From Novosphingobium ovatum (GTDB lineage Bacteria > Pseudomonadota > Alphaproteobacteria > Sphingomonadales > Sphingomonadaceae): a stretch of DNA of 64,000 nt. Position numbers and translations under genes: made by a program. The notes beneath the pieces were generated by a model. It did no database searches. It was given only the letters and a program-made list of their open reading frames with translations, and had not been told where the DNA came from. The stretch lies in the NCBI RefSeq assembly GCF_009909235.1, contig NZ_JAAAPO010000005.1, positions 248,001 through 312,000 of the forward strand, read 5' to 3'. Positions 43,253 through 52,238 of the stretch are shown piece after piece (position 1 is the first letter of the stretch; each line of letters starts with the position of its first letter).

Positions 43253-45865
43253 ATGAACGCTCAGTCGTCTTCGCGTTTCGTCAATGTGGGCGAGCGCACC
43301 AATGTCACCGGCTCTGCCGCGTTTAAAAAACTGATCATCGCGGGCGATTACGCCAAGGCGGTCGAGGTCGCCCGTCAACAGGTGGAAAACGGCGCGCAAA
43401 TCGTTGACGTCAACATGGACGAAGGCCTGCTGGACGCGGTCGAGGCCATGACCACCTATTTGAAACTGATCGCGGCCGAGCCCGACATCGCCCGCGTGCC
43501 GATCATGATCGACAGTTCCAAATGGGAAGTGATCGAGGCCGGGCTGAAATGCGTCTCGGGCAAGCCGGTGGTCAACTCGATCAGCATGAAGGAGGGCGAG
43601 GACGCCTTTCTGCACCACGCCCGGCTGTGCATGGATTATGGCGCGGCGGTGGTGGTCATGGCCTTTGACGAAAAGGGGCAGGCCGACACCAAGGCGCGCA
43701 AGGTCGAGATCTGCCAGCGCGCGTACAAGCTGTTGACCGGCATCGGTTTCCCGCCCGAAGACATCATCTTTGACCCCAATATCTTTGCCGTGGCCACCGG
43801 CATCGAGGAGCATGACCGCTATGCCCTCGACTTCATCGAGGCGTGCCGCGAGATCAAGGCCACCTGCCCGCATGTGCATATCAGCGGCGGTCTGTCCAAC
43901 CTCTCGTTCAGTTTCCGTGGCAATGAACCCGTGCGCCGCGCCATGCACAGCGTGTTCCTGTACCACGCCATTGCTGCGGGCATGGACATGGCGATCGTCA
44001 ATGCGGGGCAAATCGACATCTATGACACGATCGACCCGGTGCTGCGCGATGCGTGCGAGGACGTGATCCTGATGCGTCCGGTCGACGGCGAAGAAACCGC
44101 CACCGAGCGTCTGATTGCTATCGCTGAAAGCTATAAGGGCACAGATAAAGCCGCTGAAAAGGCCGCCGAGGAATGGCGTTCGTATGATGTGATCAAGCGG
44201 CTGGAACATGCCCTGGTCAAGGGCATCGACGCCCATATCGTCGACGACACCGAAGAAGCGCGAGCGATGATCGCCGCACGCGGTGGCCGCCCGATCGAGG
44301 TGATCGAAGGTCCGTTGATGAGCGGCATGAACCGCGTGGGTGATCTGTTCGGCTCTGGCCAGATGTTCCTGCCGCAGGTGGTGAAATCGGCCCGCGTGAT
44401 GAAGAAGGCCGTGGCCCACCTGATCCCCTTTATCGAGGCGGAAAAGGACGCCAACAGCAAGGCCAAGGGCCGCATCATCATGGCCACCGTCAAGGGTGAC
44501 GTGCATGACATTGGCAAGAACATCGTGGGCGTTGTCCTGCAATGCAACGGCTATGAGGTGATTGATCTGGGCGTGATGGTGCCTTGGGCGACGATCATCG
44601 ACACGGCGATAAAGGAGCAGGTGGATATCATCGGCCTGTCAGGCCTGATCACCCCGTCGCTGGACGAAATGGTGACGGTGGCCGAGGAAATGCAGCGCGC
44701 GGGCCTGACCATTCCGCTGCTGATCGGCGGGGCCACCACCAGCAAGGTCCATACCGCGCTGAAAATCGACCCGGCCTATACCGGCCCCGTGGTGCATGTG
44801 CTGGACGCCAGCCGCGCCGTGGGTGTGGCCAGCCAATTGCTGTCCGACACACAGGCCGAACCGTTCATCGCCGCCACCGCCGCCGAATACGAAGCCGTGC
44901 GCATCGCGCGTGAGGGCAAGGGCCAGTCGCAACTGGTCAGCATCGCGGACGCGCGGGCAAATGGTTTCGTCATCGATACGGCGCAAAAGGCGCCCGCGCC
45001 GGTGCAACCGGGCCTGCACCGCTTTGACGATTGGGATCTGGCGGATCTGGCCGCATATTTCGACTGGACGCCCTTCTTCCGCGCGTGGGAACTGGCGGGG
45101 GTGTACCCGGCCATTCTGGATGACGCGGTGGTGGGCGAAAGCGCCCGCGCTCTGTTTGCCGATGCGCAGGCCATGCTGAAACGCATCATCGAGGAAAAGT
45201 GGCTGACCGCGCGGGGCGTCTGCGCCTTTTGGCCGGCACACCGTGAAGGCGACGACATCCTGCTGGCGGATGGCACGCGCATCCCGATGCTGCGCCAGCA
45301 ATTCGCCAAATCGCGGGGTCGGGCCAATTTCTGTCTGGCCGATTTCATCGATACACAGGACGACTGGCTGGGCGGCTTTGCCGTGGGCATCCACGGGATC
45401 GAACCGCATCTGGCCGCGTTCAAGGCGGCGCATGACGATTACAGCGACATCCTGCTCAAGGCCTTGGCCGACCGCTTTGCCGAAGCCTTTGCCGAAAGGC
45501 TGCACGCACATGTCCGCACCACCCTGTGGGGCTATGCCGCAGGGGAGCAACTGACCAACGAGGCGCTGATCCGTGAGCATTATCGCGGCATCCGCCCCGC
45601 CCCCGGCTATCCGGCATGCCCGGACCATACGTTGAAACCGATCCTGTTCGATCTGTTGAACGCGACCGAAAACACCGGCATCACCCTGACCGAAAGCCAG
45701 GCGATGCTGCCCACGGCGGCGGTCAGCGGGTTCTATTTCGGCCACCCCGACAGCCAATATTTTGGCGTGGCGCGCATCGGTCAGGACCAGTTGACCGATT
45801 ACGCCGGCCGCCGGGGCATGGACATCGCCACGGCCACCCGCTGGCTGCGGCCCAATCTGGACTGA
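43253..45865 (+). CDS. metH: methionine synthase, folate/cobalamin/activation subunit (split MetH, part 2)
   Basis: This 870-residue protein carries the rest of cobalamin-dependent methionine synthase. Residues 1 to about 290 are the methyl-THF pterin-binding barrel ([14 protein letters not shown]). About 320-560 are the cap and B12-binding Rossmann domain, with the cobalt-ligating His418 in DVHDIGKN. About 590-870 are the SAM-binding activation domain ([32 protein letters not shown]). It transfers methyl from methyl-THF through cobalamin to homocysteine held by part 1. It is the last gene of the operon. Confidence 0.95.
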   Translation: MNAQSSSRFVNVGERTNVTGSAAFKKLIIAGDYAKAVEVARQQVENGAQIVDVNMDEGLLDAVEAMTTYLKLIAAEPDIARVPIMIDSSKWEVIEAGLKCVSGKPVVNSISMKEGEDAFLHHARLCMDYGAAVVVMAFDEKGQADTKARKVEICQRAYKLLTGIGFPPEDIIFDPNIFAVATGIEEHDRYALDFIEACREIKATCPHVHISGGLSNLSFSFRGNEPVRRAMHSVFLYHAIAAGMDMAIVNAGQIDIYDTIDPVLRDACEDVILMRPVDGEETATERLIAIAESYKGTDKAAEKAAEEWRSYDVIKRLEHALVKGIDAHIVDDTEEARAMIAARGGRPIEVIEGPLMSGMNRVGDLFGSGQMFLPQVVKSARVMKKAVAHLIPFIEAEKDANSKAKGRIIMATVKGDVHDIGKNIVGVVLQCNGYEVIDLGVMVPWATIIDTAIKEQVDIIGLSGLITPSLDEMVTVAEEMQRAGLTIPLLIGGATTSKVHTALKIDPAYTGPVVHVLDASRAVGVASQLLSDTQAEPFIAATAAEYEAVRIAREGKGQSQLVSIADARANGFVIDTAQKAPAPVQPGLHRFDDWDLADLAAYFDWTPFFRAWELAGVYPAILDDAVVGESARALFADAQAMLKRIIEEKWLTARGVCAFWPAHREGDDILLADGTRIPMLRQQFAKSRGRANFCLADFIDTQDDWLGGFAVGIHGIEPHLAAFKAAHDDYSDILLKALADRFAEAFAERLHAHVRTTLWGYAAGEQLTNEALIREHYRGIRPAPGYPACPDHTLKPILFDLLNATENTGITLTESQAMLPTAAVSGFYFGHPDSQYFGVARIGQDQLTDYAGRRGMDIATATRWLRPNLD

Positions 45866-45871
45866 GCCACA

Positions 45872-45909
45872 CCCCGCGCCCCCTGTGACAAAGCGCAGGG
45901 GGCGCGGGG
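45872..45909 (+). terminator. 14-bp hairpin after metH
   Basis: A perfect 14-bp stem CCCCGCGCCCCCTG/CAGGGGGCGCGGGG with a 10-base loop begins 6 bases after the metH stop. There is no T-run, but the position and strength suggest a transcript end. Confidence 0.55.
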
Positions 45910-45955
45910 AGCATCGCGCGATAGGCTGGGCCAAAATGCACAAGAGAGGCCCATC

Positions 45956-46423
45956 ATGTCCGCCACCGACCTGTCGCCCATCGACCGCCTGATCGCCATC
46001 GAAGCCATTCGCTGCGTCAAGGCCCGCTATTTCCGCCTGATGGACGGTAAGGACTGGGCGGCGCTGGGCGATGTGTTCACGCAAGACGCGGTGTTTGACG
46101 CGCGCGCCGCCTTTAGCGTGGGCGCCCCGCCGCCCGAAAGCGCCGACTGGATCTGGCACGGGCGCGACGCCATCGTCGCCGCGATTGCGGGGGCGATCAC
46201 GACCCGCCGCACCGTGCACCATGGCCACGCGCATGAAATCACCATGACCGGCCCAGACAGCGCCACTGGCGTCATCGCCATGGAAGACCAGATCTGGGAC
46301 GAAAGCGGCGCCTCCCAAGTGCTGCATGGCATGGGCCATTACCACGAAACCTATGTACGGCAGGACGGGGTGTGGCGCATCGCCACCTCGCGCCTGACGC
46401 GGCTGCATGTCATCGCCGGATAG
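45956..46423 (+). CDS. SnoaL-like (NTF2 fold) protein
   Basis: This is a 155-residue protein with the cone-shaped NTF2/SnoaL fold. IEAIRCVKARYFRLMDGKDWAALGDVFTQDAVFD is the typical first half and the YHETYVRQDGVWRIATSRLTRL end is also characteristic. Relatives are small-molecule isomerases, dehydratases or dioxygenase subunits. Nothing here fixes the substrate. AAGAGAGG precedes the start. It is a short distance downstream of the metH hairpin and is probably a separate transcript. Confidence 0.85.
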   Translation: MSATDLSPIDRLIAIEAIRCVKARYFRLMDGKDWAALGDVFTQDAVFDARAAFSVGAPPPESADWIWHGRDAIVAAIAGAITTRRTVHHGHAHEITMTGPDSATGVIAMEDQIWDESGASQVLHGMGHYHETYVRQDGVWRIATSRLTRLHVIAG

Positions 46424-46450
46424 GGCCTGACAGTCCCGCCCCGCGCGTGC

Positions 46451-47707
46451 ATGATGGCGCACATGGAGGCGCTGGACACCCTGCTGCATGAACGCTTTGG
46501 CCATACGGCTTTGCGCGGGATTCAGGGTGATGTGATAGGGCGGGTGATGGCGGGCGCCTCCACGCTGGCGATCATGCCGACCGGTGGCGGCAAATCGCTG
46601 ACTTATCAGTTACCCGCGCTGGCACTACCCGGCACGGCGGTGGTGATCAGCCCGCTGATCGCGCTGATGCAGGACCAGATGCGCGCCGCCCGCGCCGCCG
46701 GGATCCGCGCCGCCACCCTGACCAGCGCCGACCCTGACCAGCGCCGAACCGAAGCGGCGCTGCGTGGGGGCGCGCTGGACCTGATCTATGTCGCGCCCGA
46801 ACGCGCCATCCGCCCCGATTTTGCCGAGGCCCTGACCGGGCTGGCCATCCCCCTGTTCGCCGTGGACGAGGCGCATTGCGTGTCCCACTGGGGCCATGAT
46901 TTCCGGCCCGACTACCGCGCGCTGATGCCGTTGATGCAGGCCCATCCCGATGCCGCCCGCCTGTGCCTGACGGCCACCGCCGACGCCCACACCCGCGCCG
47001 ACATCTGCGCCCATTTCGCCATCCCGCCCGAAGGCTTGCTGATCGGCGGGTTTGACCGGCCCAACATCCATTACGCGATCCAGCCGCGCCGCCGCCCGGT
47101 GGAACAGCTCTCGGCCCTGATCCGGGGGGCGGATGGGGCCAGCATCATCTATTGCCGCACCCGCCGCCAGACCGAACAACTGGCAGACGAACTGGCCCGT
47201 ACCGGACGGCGCGTGCTGACCTATCACGCGGGGCTGGCCAACGAGATCCGCGCCGCCCGCGCCGCCGCTTTTCTGGCCAGCGAGGACATGGTGATGGTGG
47301 CCACCATCGCCTTTGGCATGGGCGTGGACAAGCCGAACGTGCGGCTGGTGGCGCATCTCTCGCCCCCCGATTGTGTGGAGGCCTATTATCAGGAAACCGG
47401 CCGCGCCGGGCGTGATGGCGCCCCGGCCCGCGCGGTGATGCTGTGGGCGGCAGAGGACCTGAAACGCGCCCGCCACCGCCTGCACGGCATGGCCCAAGAC
47501 CGCCGCCCGATCGAGGCCCAGCGGCTGCGGGCGATGACCGGGCTGATCCGCACATGGGGGTGCCGGCGCGGCGTGCTGTTGCGCTATTTCGGGCAGGAGG
47601 CCCCGCCCGCTTGCGGGAATTGCGACCATTGCACACAGGCCCCATGGCGGGTGCGCCTGGTCGAAGGCCTGCGGTCCGTTGGGCGGTTCTTAACGTCCCT
47701 GCGATAG
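46451..47707 (+). CDS. short RecQ-family ATP-dependent DNA helicase
   Basis: This is a 418-residue 3'-5' DNA helicase of the RecQ family. Motif 0/I is LRGIQGDVIG...MPTGGGKS, motif II is DEAHC, with the aromatic-rich loop SHWGHDFRPDY following, and motif VI is QETGRAGRDG. The zinc-binding cysteines remain (WGCRRGVLLRYF...CGNCDHC). The winged-helix RQC core and HRDC domain of E. coli RecQ (about 610 residues) are missing. ATGs at 46451, 46454 and 46463 are all possible starts. It is probably involved in recombination or fork repair. Confidence 0.88.
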   Translation: MMAHMEALDTLLHERFGHTALRGIQGDVIGRVMAGASTLAIMPTGGGKSLTYQLPALALPGTAVVISPLIALMQDQMRAARAAGIRAATLTSADPDQRRTEAALRGGALDLIYVAPERAIRPDFAEALTGLAIPLFAVDEAHCVSHWGHDFRPDYRALMPLMQAHPDAARLCLTATADAHTRADICAHFAIPPEGLLIGGFDRPNIHYAIQPRRRPVEQLSALIRGADGASIIYCRTRRQTEQLADELARTGRRVLTYHAGLANEIRAARAAAFLASEDMVMVATIAFGMGVDKPNVRLVAHLSPPDCVEAYYQETGRAGRDGAPARAVMLWAAEDLKRARHRLHGMAQDRRPIEAQRLRAMTGLIRTWGCRRGVLLRYFGQEAPPACGNCDHCTQAPWRVRLVEGLRSVGRFLTSLR

Positions 47708-47715
47708 GGCTGGGC

Positions 47716-48696
47716 ATGATGACACAGCCCCTTGCCTCCCTTCGCCTGATGCTTGCCACCGGCCTGATCGCAGGGGCGGCGCTATGGGCGGGAATCTCGG
47801 CCACGGCGCAGCCGGCGGCGGTGGCGGGCGCGCCCTTTCTGGTGGTGGAAACCGGGCAACGCTATCAACGGCTGCAGGACGCCCTGTTCGCTATTGGCGA
47901 TGCCATGGGCACGATCCGCATCGCGCCGGGCATCTATGCCGATTGCGGCGTGCAGGAATATGGCCACGTTGCCTATGTCGCGGCACTGCCGGGGCGGGTG
48001 ACGTTCAATGGCCGGTTGTGCGAGGGCAAGGCGGCGCTGGTGCTGCGCGGCCGATCCGCGCGCGTCGAAGGCATCATTTTCAGCAACCTGCGCGCGGCCG
48101 ATGGCAATGGCGCGGGCATCCGGCTGGAAAAGGGCAATCTGGCCGTGGCGCAGGCGTGGTTCCGCAACAGCGAGGAGGGCATTCTGGCGGGCAATGACCC
48201 CAAAAGCACCATCTCGATCGACCGCTCCAGCTTTACCCATCTGGGCCGGTGCGACCGGGGGCTGGCCTGTTCGCATTCCATCTATATCAATTTTTTCAAA
48301 AGCGTGCGGGTGACAAACAGCCGGTTCGAGGCAGGCGATGGCGGGCATTACCTGAAGGTCCGCGCCGCCCAAGTGGCGATCACCGACAACAGCTTTGACG
48401 ACACGCTGGGGCGCGGCACGAATTATCTGATCGACCTGCCGGCGGGGGCCACCGGGCGGATTGCGGGCAATTGGCTGATCCAGGGATCAAACAAGGAAAA
48501 CCCGCATACGCTGATCGCGGTGGCAGCCGAAAGCCGCACGAACACCTCTGACGGGCTGACGATCGAGGGCAATGTCGCCCGCTTTGCCAACCCCGACCAC
48601 AAGGCCACCGCCTTTGTCGCGGATTGGTCAGGGCATCGCATCGTCATCGGCGCCAACCAGTTGGAGGAAGGCATCGCCCGCTATGTCCGGCGCTAG
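47716..48696 (+). CDS. exported right-handed parallel beta-helix protein
   Basis: This is a 326-residue protein with a signal peptide or N-terminal anchor (residues 1-32). The rest consists of repeating strands such as VLRGRSARVEGIIFSNL, IRLEKGNLAVAQAWFRNSEEGIL, SISIDRSSF and VRVTNSRFEAGDGGHYLKV, the pattern of right-handed beta-helix proteins. Many relatives are polysaccharide lyases or epimerases, but no catalytic site is evident. It starts 8 bases after the recQ stop and is probably co-transcribed with it. Confidence 0.78.
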   Translation: MMTQPLASLRLMLATGLIAGAALWAGISATAQPAAVAGAPFLVVETGQRYQRLQDALFAIGDAMGTIRIAPGIYADCGVQEYGHVAYVAALPGRVTFNGRLCEGKAALVLRGRSARVEGIIFSNLRAADGNGAGIRLEKGNLAVAQAWFRNSEEGILAGNDPKSTISIDRSSFTHLGRCDRGLACSHSIYINFFKSVRVTNSRFEAGDGGHYLKVRAAQVAITDNSFDDTLGRGTNYLIDLPAGATGRIAGNWLIQGSNKENPHTLIAVAAESRTNTSDGLTIEGNVARFANPDHKATAFVADWSGHRIVIGANQLEEGIARYVRR

Positions 48697-48732
48697 GGGG
48701 ATTTCCGCTCAAGCGCCGCGCGGGCTAACGGG

Positions 48733-49797
48733 TTACAGCCCCTTGAGCATATGGCCACTGCGGTCACGCTTAGTCGCCAGATAGCGTGCATTATGCGGGT
48801 TGGCGGGCAATTGGTGGGCCACACGCTCGATCACGGTCACGCCCACCCTGCGCAAGGCATCCACCTTGGCCGGGTTATTGGTCATCAACCGGATGTCATG
48901 CACGCCCAGCAATTCCAGCATCCGCGCCGCCACGGGGAAATCGCGCGCCTCATTCGGCAGGCCCAGACGCTGATTGGCGTCCACCGTGTCAAACCCCTGG
49001 TCCTGCAACTGATAGGCGCGCAGCTTGTTGATCAGGCCAATGCCGCGCCCTTCCTGCCGGACATACAACAACACGCCCCAGCCACCCGCGTTGGCCTCGT
49101 CCGCCATGGCCGCCAGCGCCGCGTCCAGTTGCGGGCCGCAATCGCATTTCAGACTGCCCAGCACGTCGCCCGTCAGGCATTCGCTGTGCAGACGCACCAG
49201 AGGCGTGCGTGCGCCGTCCTGACGGCCCAGCACCAGCGCCACATGTTCGCGCAGGTCATCGGCCGAACGGAACGCGACAATCTCCGCGCTTTCGCAGGCC
49301 GAGACCGGCAGGCGCGCCCGGCTGGCGATGACCAGATGGCGCGGGTCCTTCCAATCGTCCAGATCGCCCGCCAGCACGTCCTGCGCATCGGCCACGCCAT
49401 CGGGCGCCACCAGAAAGGCGGGCAGGATCCCGGCCAGCCGTGCCAGTTCCATCGCCACCTCTGCCCCGGCCAGATCGTCGATATGACAGGCGGCAAACGG
49501 CCCCTTGAACGGATGTTCCAGATCCAGCGAGGGATCGGCAATCGCCTGCGCCGTGGGCAGGTCAAACGGGTCGCAGGCGCGGATCAGCACCGGGGCGTGG
49601 GGTTCTGCCGCCTCCAGCTGATTGGCCAGTTTCAGCGTGGTCGCCCGCGCGGCGGAAATCAGCATGTGCCCGGCCCGCGCACCGGGGGCAAAGCCGGTTT
49701 CGACCGGCAACAGCACCGCCCGCCCATGCACCCGCACCGCCCAGCCATGGCGCAGCGCGTCCAGCGCCAAGGCCACCCGCCGCGCCGGGCTACTCAC
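48733..49797 (-). CDS. ribA: GTP cyclohydrolase II with degenerate N-terminal domain
   Basis: GTP cyclohydrolase II opens GTP to start riboflavin synthesis. The C-terminal half, from about residue 165, carries the zinc site HSECLTGDVLGSLKCDC (Cys207, Cys218, Cys220), VRQEGRGIGL and the end LTNNPAKVDALR-like LMTNNPAKV. The N-terminal 160 residues have the overall pattern of DHBP synthase but lack its acidic D-R-E-D-E-G-D active site, so that activity is unlikely. Such bidomain forms with a dead N-terminus occur in Alphaproteobacteria. Its start overlaps the xthA stop by four bases. Confidence 0.92.
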   Translation of the reverse strand: MSSPARRVALALDALRHGWAVRVHGRAVLLPVETGFAPGARAGHMLISAARATTLKLANQLEAAEPHAPVLIRACDPFDLPTAQAIADPSLDLEHPFKGPFAACHIDDLAGAEVAMELARLAGILPAFLVAPDGVADAQDVLAGDLDDWKDPRHLVIASRARLPVSACESAEIVAFRSADDLREHVALVLGRQDGARTPLVRLHSECLTGDVLGSLKCDCGPQLDAALAAMADEANAGGWGVLLYVRQEGRGIGLINKLRAYQLQDQGFDTVDANQRLGLPNEARDFPVAARMLELLGVHDIRLMTNNPAKVDALRRVGVTVIERVAHQLPANPHNARYLATKRDRSGHMLKGL

Positions 49798-50582
49798 AGA
49801 TCAAACTCGGTGATCAAGGGCACGTGGTCGGAGCATTGCTCCCAATCGCGGGTATCCTCCAGCACGCGGTGCGCCACCGCCTTGGCCGCGACATCGGGGC
49901 TGGCCCAGATGTGGTCCAGCCGGCGCCCCTTGTCATTGGCGCGCCAATCCTTGGCCCGGTACGACCACCACGAGTAATAGCGTTCAGGCGCGGGGATCAG
50001 TTGGCGACCCACGTCCACCCAGCCATGCGCCGCCTGAAAACGGGCCAGCGTCTCCACCTCGACCGGGGTATGGCTGACCACTTTCAACAGCGCCTTGTGG
50101 CTCCACACGTCCGATTCCAGCGGCGCGATGTTGAAATCGCCCACAATGATCGAGGGCCGCGTCAGATCCTGTGCCCAATCGGTCATGCGTTGCAGGAAAT
50201 CCAGCTTTTGCCCGAATTTGGGGTTCACCTCGCGGTCGGGGACATCGCCGCCCGCCGGGATATAGACATTCTCCAGCGCGACGCCGCAGCCGTCCAGAAT
50301 GACGCCGACATGGCGCGCCTCGCCATTGGCCTGCCAGTCCTGCCGGTGCGCCTCATGCATGGGGATGCGGCTGACCGTGGCCACGCCGTGATAGCCCTTT
50401 TGGCCGTGCACCGCCTGATAGGTATAGCCCAGATCGGCAAAGGCCTGTGCCGGGAACAGTTCGGGCACAGTCTTGATTTCCTGCAGGCACAGGACATCGG
50501 GCCCATGTTCCGCCAGATAGCGCGCCACCTGCGGCATGCGCAGCCGCACCGAATTGATGTTCCACGTCGCGATAGAGATCAT
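49794..50582 (-). CDS. xthA: exodeoxyribonuclease III
   Basis: This is a 262-residue AP endonuclease/3'-5' exonuclease of base-excision repair. Motifs are TWNINSVR, LCLQEIKT (Glu35), VGDFNIAP, LDHIWASP and the C-terminal SDHVPL with the catalytic His. The ATG at 50582 gives the standard N-terminus MISIATWNINS; an upstream in-frame extension would run back through a terminator hairpin and is rejected. It forms an operon with ribA. The 400 bases upstream hold a candidate leader or small RNA. Confidence 0.95.
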   Translation of the reverse strand: MISIATWNINSVRLRMPQVARYLAEHGPDVLCLQEIKTVPELFPAQAFADLGYTYQAVHGQKGYHGVATVSRIPMHEAHRQDWQANGEARHVGVILDGCGVALENVYIPAGGDVPDREVNPKFGQKLDFLQRMTDWAQDLTRPSIIVGDFNIAPLESDVWSHKALLKVVSHTPVEVETLARFQAAHGWVDVGRQLIPAPERYYSWWSYRAKDWRANDKGRRLDHIWASPDVAAKAVAHRVLEDTRDWEQCSDHVPLITEFDL

Positions 50583-50628
50583 GAGGGGGGCTTTAGGGCG
50601 GTTGCGCCGGAATGGCAAAGCGATTGAA

Positions 50629-50667
50629 AGAAAAACCCTCGCCCCGGGGGGCATTGGGGCGAGGGTT
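50629..50667 (-). terminator. rho-independent terminator ahead of xthA
   Basis: On the minus strand a perfect 12-bp stem AACCCTCGCCCC/GGGGCGAGGGTT (50656-50667 with 50634-50645) is followed by five Ts and then C-TTT. It ends 47 bases before the xthA start. It closes either an independent small RNA or an attenuated xthA leader. Confidence 0.85.
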
Positions 50668-50810
50668 CCATGCTTGCGTTCGTCACGTCAAGGCCAGAGC
50701 GGCGGGGTAGTAAGGGGCCGGGCAACAGGGGGGAAACCCGGGGCCTTTTGTACCGCTCTGACAAGACTGGTTTTAGGCCCGACTGGCTTTCTCCCCCATG
50801 AACAGAAGCG
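50629..50810 (-). ncRNA. candidate structured small RNA or xthA leader
   Basis: This minus-strand transcript of about 180 bases would start near 50810, downstream of a sigma-70-like promoter. It contains a hairpin ACTGGC...GCCAGT near its start. The main element is an 8-bp closing stem CAGAGCGG/CCGCTCTG (50753-50760 with 50695-50702). Inside it is an AAGG-CC-CCGGG / CCCGG-CC-CCTT helix (50737-50747 with 50712-50722) that has a symmetric C-C internal loop. It ends in the terminator at 50629-50667. I see no match to tmRNA, RNase P RNA, SRP RNA or 6S RNA. An open frame of 107 codons crosses the terminator and looks non-coding. Confidence 0.5.
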
Positions 50811-50815
50811 CCAGT

Positions 50816-50844
50816 ATTGTCGCGGTTTGTCGCAGGGCTGTCAC
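50816..50844 (-). promoter_or_regulatory. sigma-70-like promoter of the candidate RNA
   Basis: On the minus strand GTGACA (50844-50839) and GACAAT (50821-50816) are separated by exactly 17 bases. They match the TTGACA and TATAAT consensus at five of six and four of six positions. Confidence 0.5.
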
Positions 50845-50985
50845 CCATGGTCGCGCGTTTGGGGCGGTTGGTCGGCCGATACCGATTGCATTCGCGACGC
50901 ACCGTTTTGGCATGTCTGACGACAATCGGGGCCGTTCAGCGCGCTGGCTGAATGGCCCTGCGCGATGACGGCTTACGAATCGGCG

Positions 50986-51702
50986 CTATTTGTGCGGTCG
51001 GGCGCGCGGGTCGATAAAGGTGAACTGGCTATTGTCGATTCCCACGCCATACTGATGGCCGCTGAGCCGGATGCGGGTCGCGCGGTTCTGCGCGTCCAGC
51101 GTCTGCCAACCGGCCAGTTCCAGCCCACCGGGCGCCGACGCCTTGCGGAAAAAGAACAGCGTCGTGACGCCATATTCGGGATGGGCGCGGTCACGCACCT
51201 CCACGCCCAGCACGCCCGGATCGCCGGTGATCACCACATTGCCATAGCGCGTGATGTCGCGTCCCGGATCCAGCAGCGCACCCAGCGGGCTGTTGCCGAT
51301 CGGCCAGCGCTGTGTCTGGCCCACATCCGAATCATGGATGGTCAGCGCCCGCCCGTCCGACACGATCAACAGCCCCGTGCCGGGTGCATATTGAAAGCGG
51401 ATCTTGCCCGGACGTTTCAGGTACAGCGTGCCGGTCAACCGTGCGCCATTGGCGTCGGTCTGGACAAAGCTGGCCCGCAGCGATTCGATCGAGCGCAAGG
51501 CATTGGCGGCCTGCTGCACGGGGCTGACAGCCTGGGTCTGTGCCTGCGCCAAGGGGGCAAAGCCCGCCGCCACCGGCGCCAAACACGCGGAAAGGGCCAC
51601 TGGCCCCGCGACCAGCAGCCCTTTGCGATTGGCCCGTTGCCGGGCCCCACCGCGCACGCCCGTCAGGACAGCGCGCCACATAAGCATTGTTTCACGGATC
51701 AT
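50986..51702 (-). CDS. lolA: outer-membrane lipoprotein carrier LolA family protein
   Basis: This is a 238-residue periplasmic protein of the LolA fold. It has a long basic N-region and signal peptide ending near LAQAQ. The body has the usual IESLRASFVQTDANGARLTGTLYLKRPGKIRF opening and TTLFFFRKASAPGGLELAGWQTLDAQ strands. LolA carries lipoproteins from the LolCDE transporter to the outer membrane. ATGs at 51702, 51687 and 51681 are possible; I used the first. It is separated from xthA by the candidate RNA. Confidence 0.88.
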   Translation of the reverse strand: MIRETMLMWRAVLTGVRGGARQRANRKGLLVAGPVALSACLAPVAAGFAPLAQAQTQAVSPVQQAANALRSIESLRASFVQTDANGARLTGTLYLKRPGKIRFQYAPGTGLLIVSDGRALTIHDSDVGQTQRWPIGNSPLGALLDPGRDITRYGNVVITGDPGVLGVEVRDRAHPEYGVTTLFFFRKASAPGGLELAGWQTLDAQNRATRIRLSGHQYGVGIDNSQFTFIDPRARPHK

Positions 51703-51824
51703 CTGCAAGCCATGCCTTTCAGCCGTTGAACCGCCCGTGAACACTGACCACATGGCCCGTCCACCCGCGATTTGCCCCGCAGCGGCGGCCTGCACGCAGG
51801 CCAGCCTGTCCCGCGAATCGCAGC

Positions 51825-51992
51825 TTACTTGATCTTGGCTTCCTTGAACTCGACGTGCTTGCGCACGACCGGATCATACTTCTTGAAGCTGAACTTTTCG
51901 GTGGTGTTGCGCGGGTTCTTCTTGGTCACATAGAAGAAGCCGGTGTCAGCGGTCGAAACCAGCCGGATCTTGACAGTTGCGGGCTTTGCCAT
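51825..51992 (-). CDS. rpmG: 50S ribosomal protein L33
   Basis: This is a 55-residue basic protein beginning [20 protein letters not shown] and ending [13 protein letters not shown], clearly L33. It is the cysteine-free form, lacking the two CxxC pairs of zinc-binding L33, as is usual in Alphaproteobacteria. AGGAAA lies seven bases before the ATG at 51992. It precedes lolA on the same strand with 122 bases between, which include a 16-bp palindrome at 51787-51802. Confidence 0.96.
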   Translation of the reverse strand: MAKPATVKIRLVSTADTGFFYVTKKNPRNTTEKFSFKKYDPVVRKHVEFKEAKIK

Positions 51993-52238
51993 GGCGCTTT
52001 CCTAAAATTCCCATCACCCGGCCATCCGGCGCCACACAGGCCACCACCAGACCGAACTCGTAAAAACACAAAGAGCGGCGCACCCCGACCTAGCCAGAGG
52101 AGCCGCCCTGCAAGAGCGGTCGCCCATGCTTCAGACCGCCGCCAGAGTCAAGCCGCATGCGGCACGAAGACATCGCAGGCCCATGCTTTTTCATGGGTGA
52201 ACACTTTTCGCCGCGCGACTGTGGGTGTGTTGAGCGCC

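Noticed and set aside
42179..45865. Frameshifted metH pseudogene
   Set aside because: Both frames are long and intact with complete domains, separate starts and a spacer, so this is a natural two-subunit enzyme.
47443..47715. N-terminal extension of the beta-helix protein into recQ
   Set aside because: The extension is an out-of-frame reading of the RecQ C-terminus. The signal peptide begins at 47716.
50629..50810. Identification of the structured RNA as 6S, SRP, tmRNA or RNase P RNA
   Set aside because: The conserved sequence blocks of those RNAs are absent, and the layout of separate hairpins plus terminator does not fit the single long rod of 6S RNA.
50579..50902. 107-codon minus-strand frame in the lolA-xthA gap
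   Set aside because: It runs through the 12-bp terminator hairpin and ends at the xthA start. No ribosome binding site or protein-like composition is seen, and the region is better explained as RNA.
51787..51802. 16-bp palindrome GGCCTGCACGCAGGCC after rpmG as a terminator
   Set aside because: The loop would be only two bases and no T-run follows. It may be chance in GC-rich sequence.
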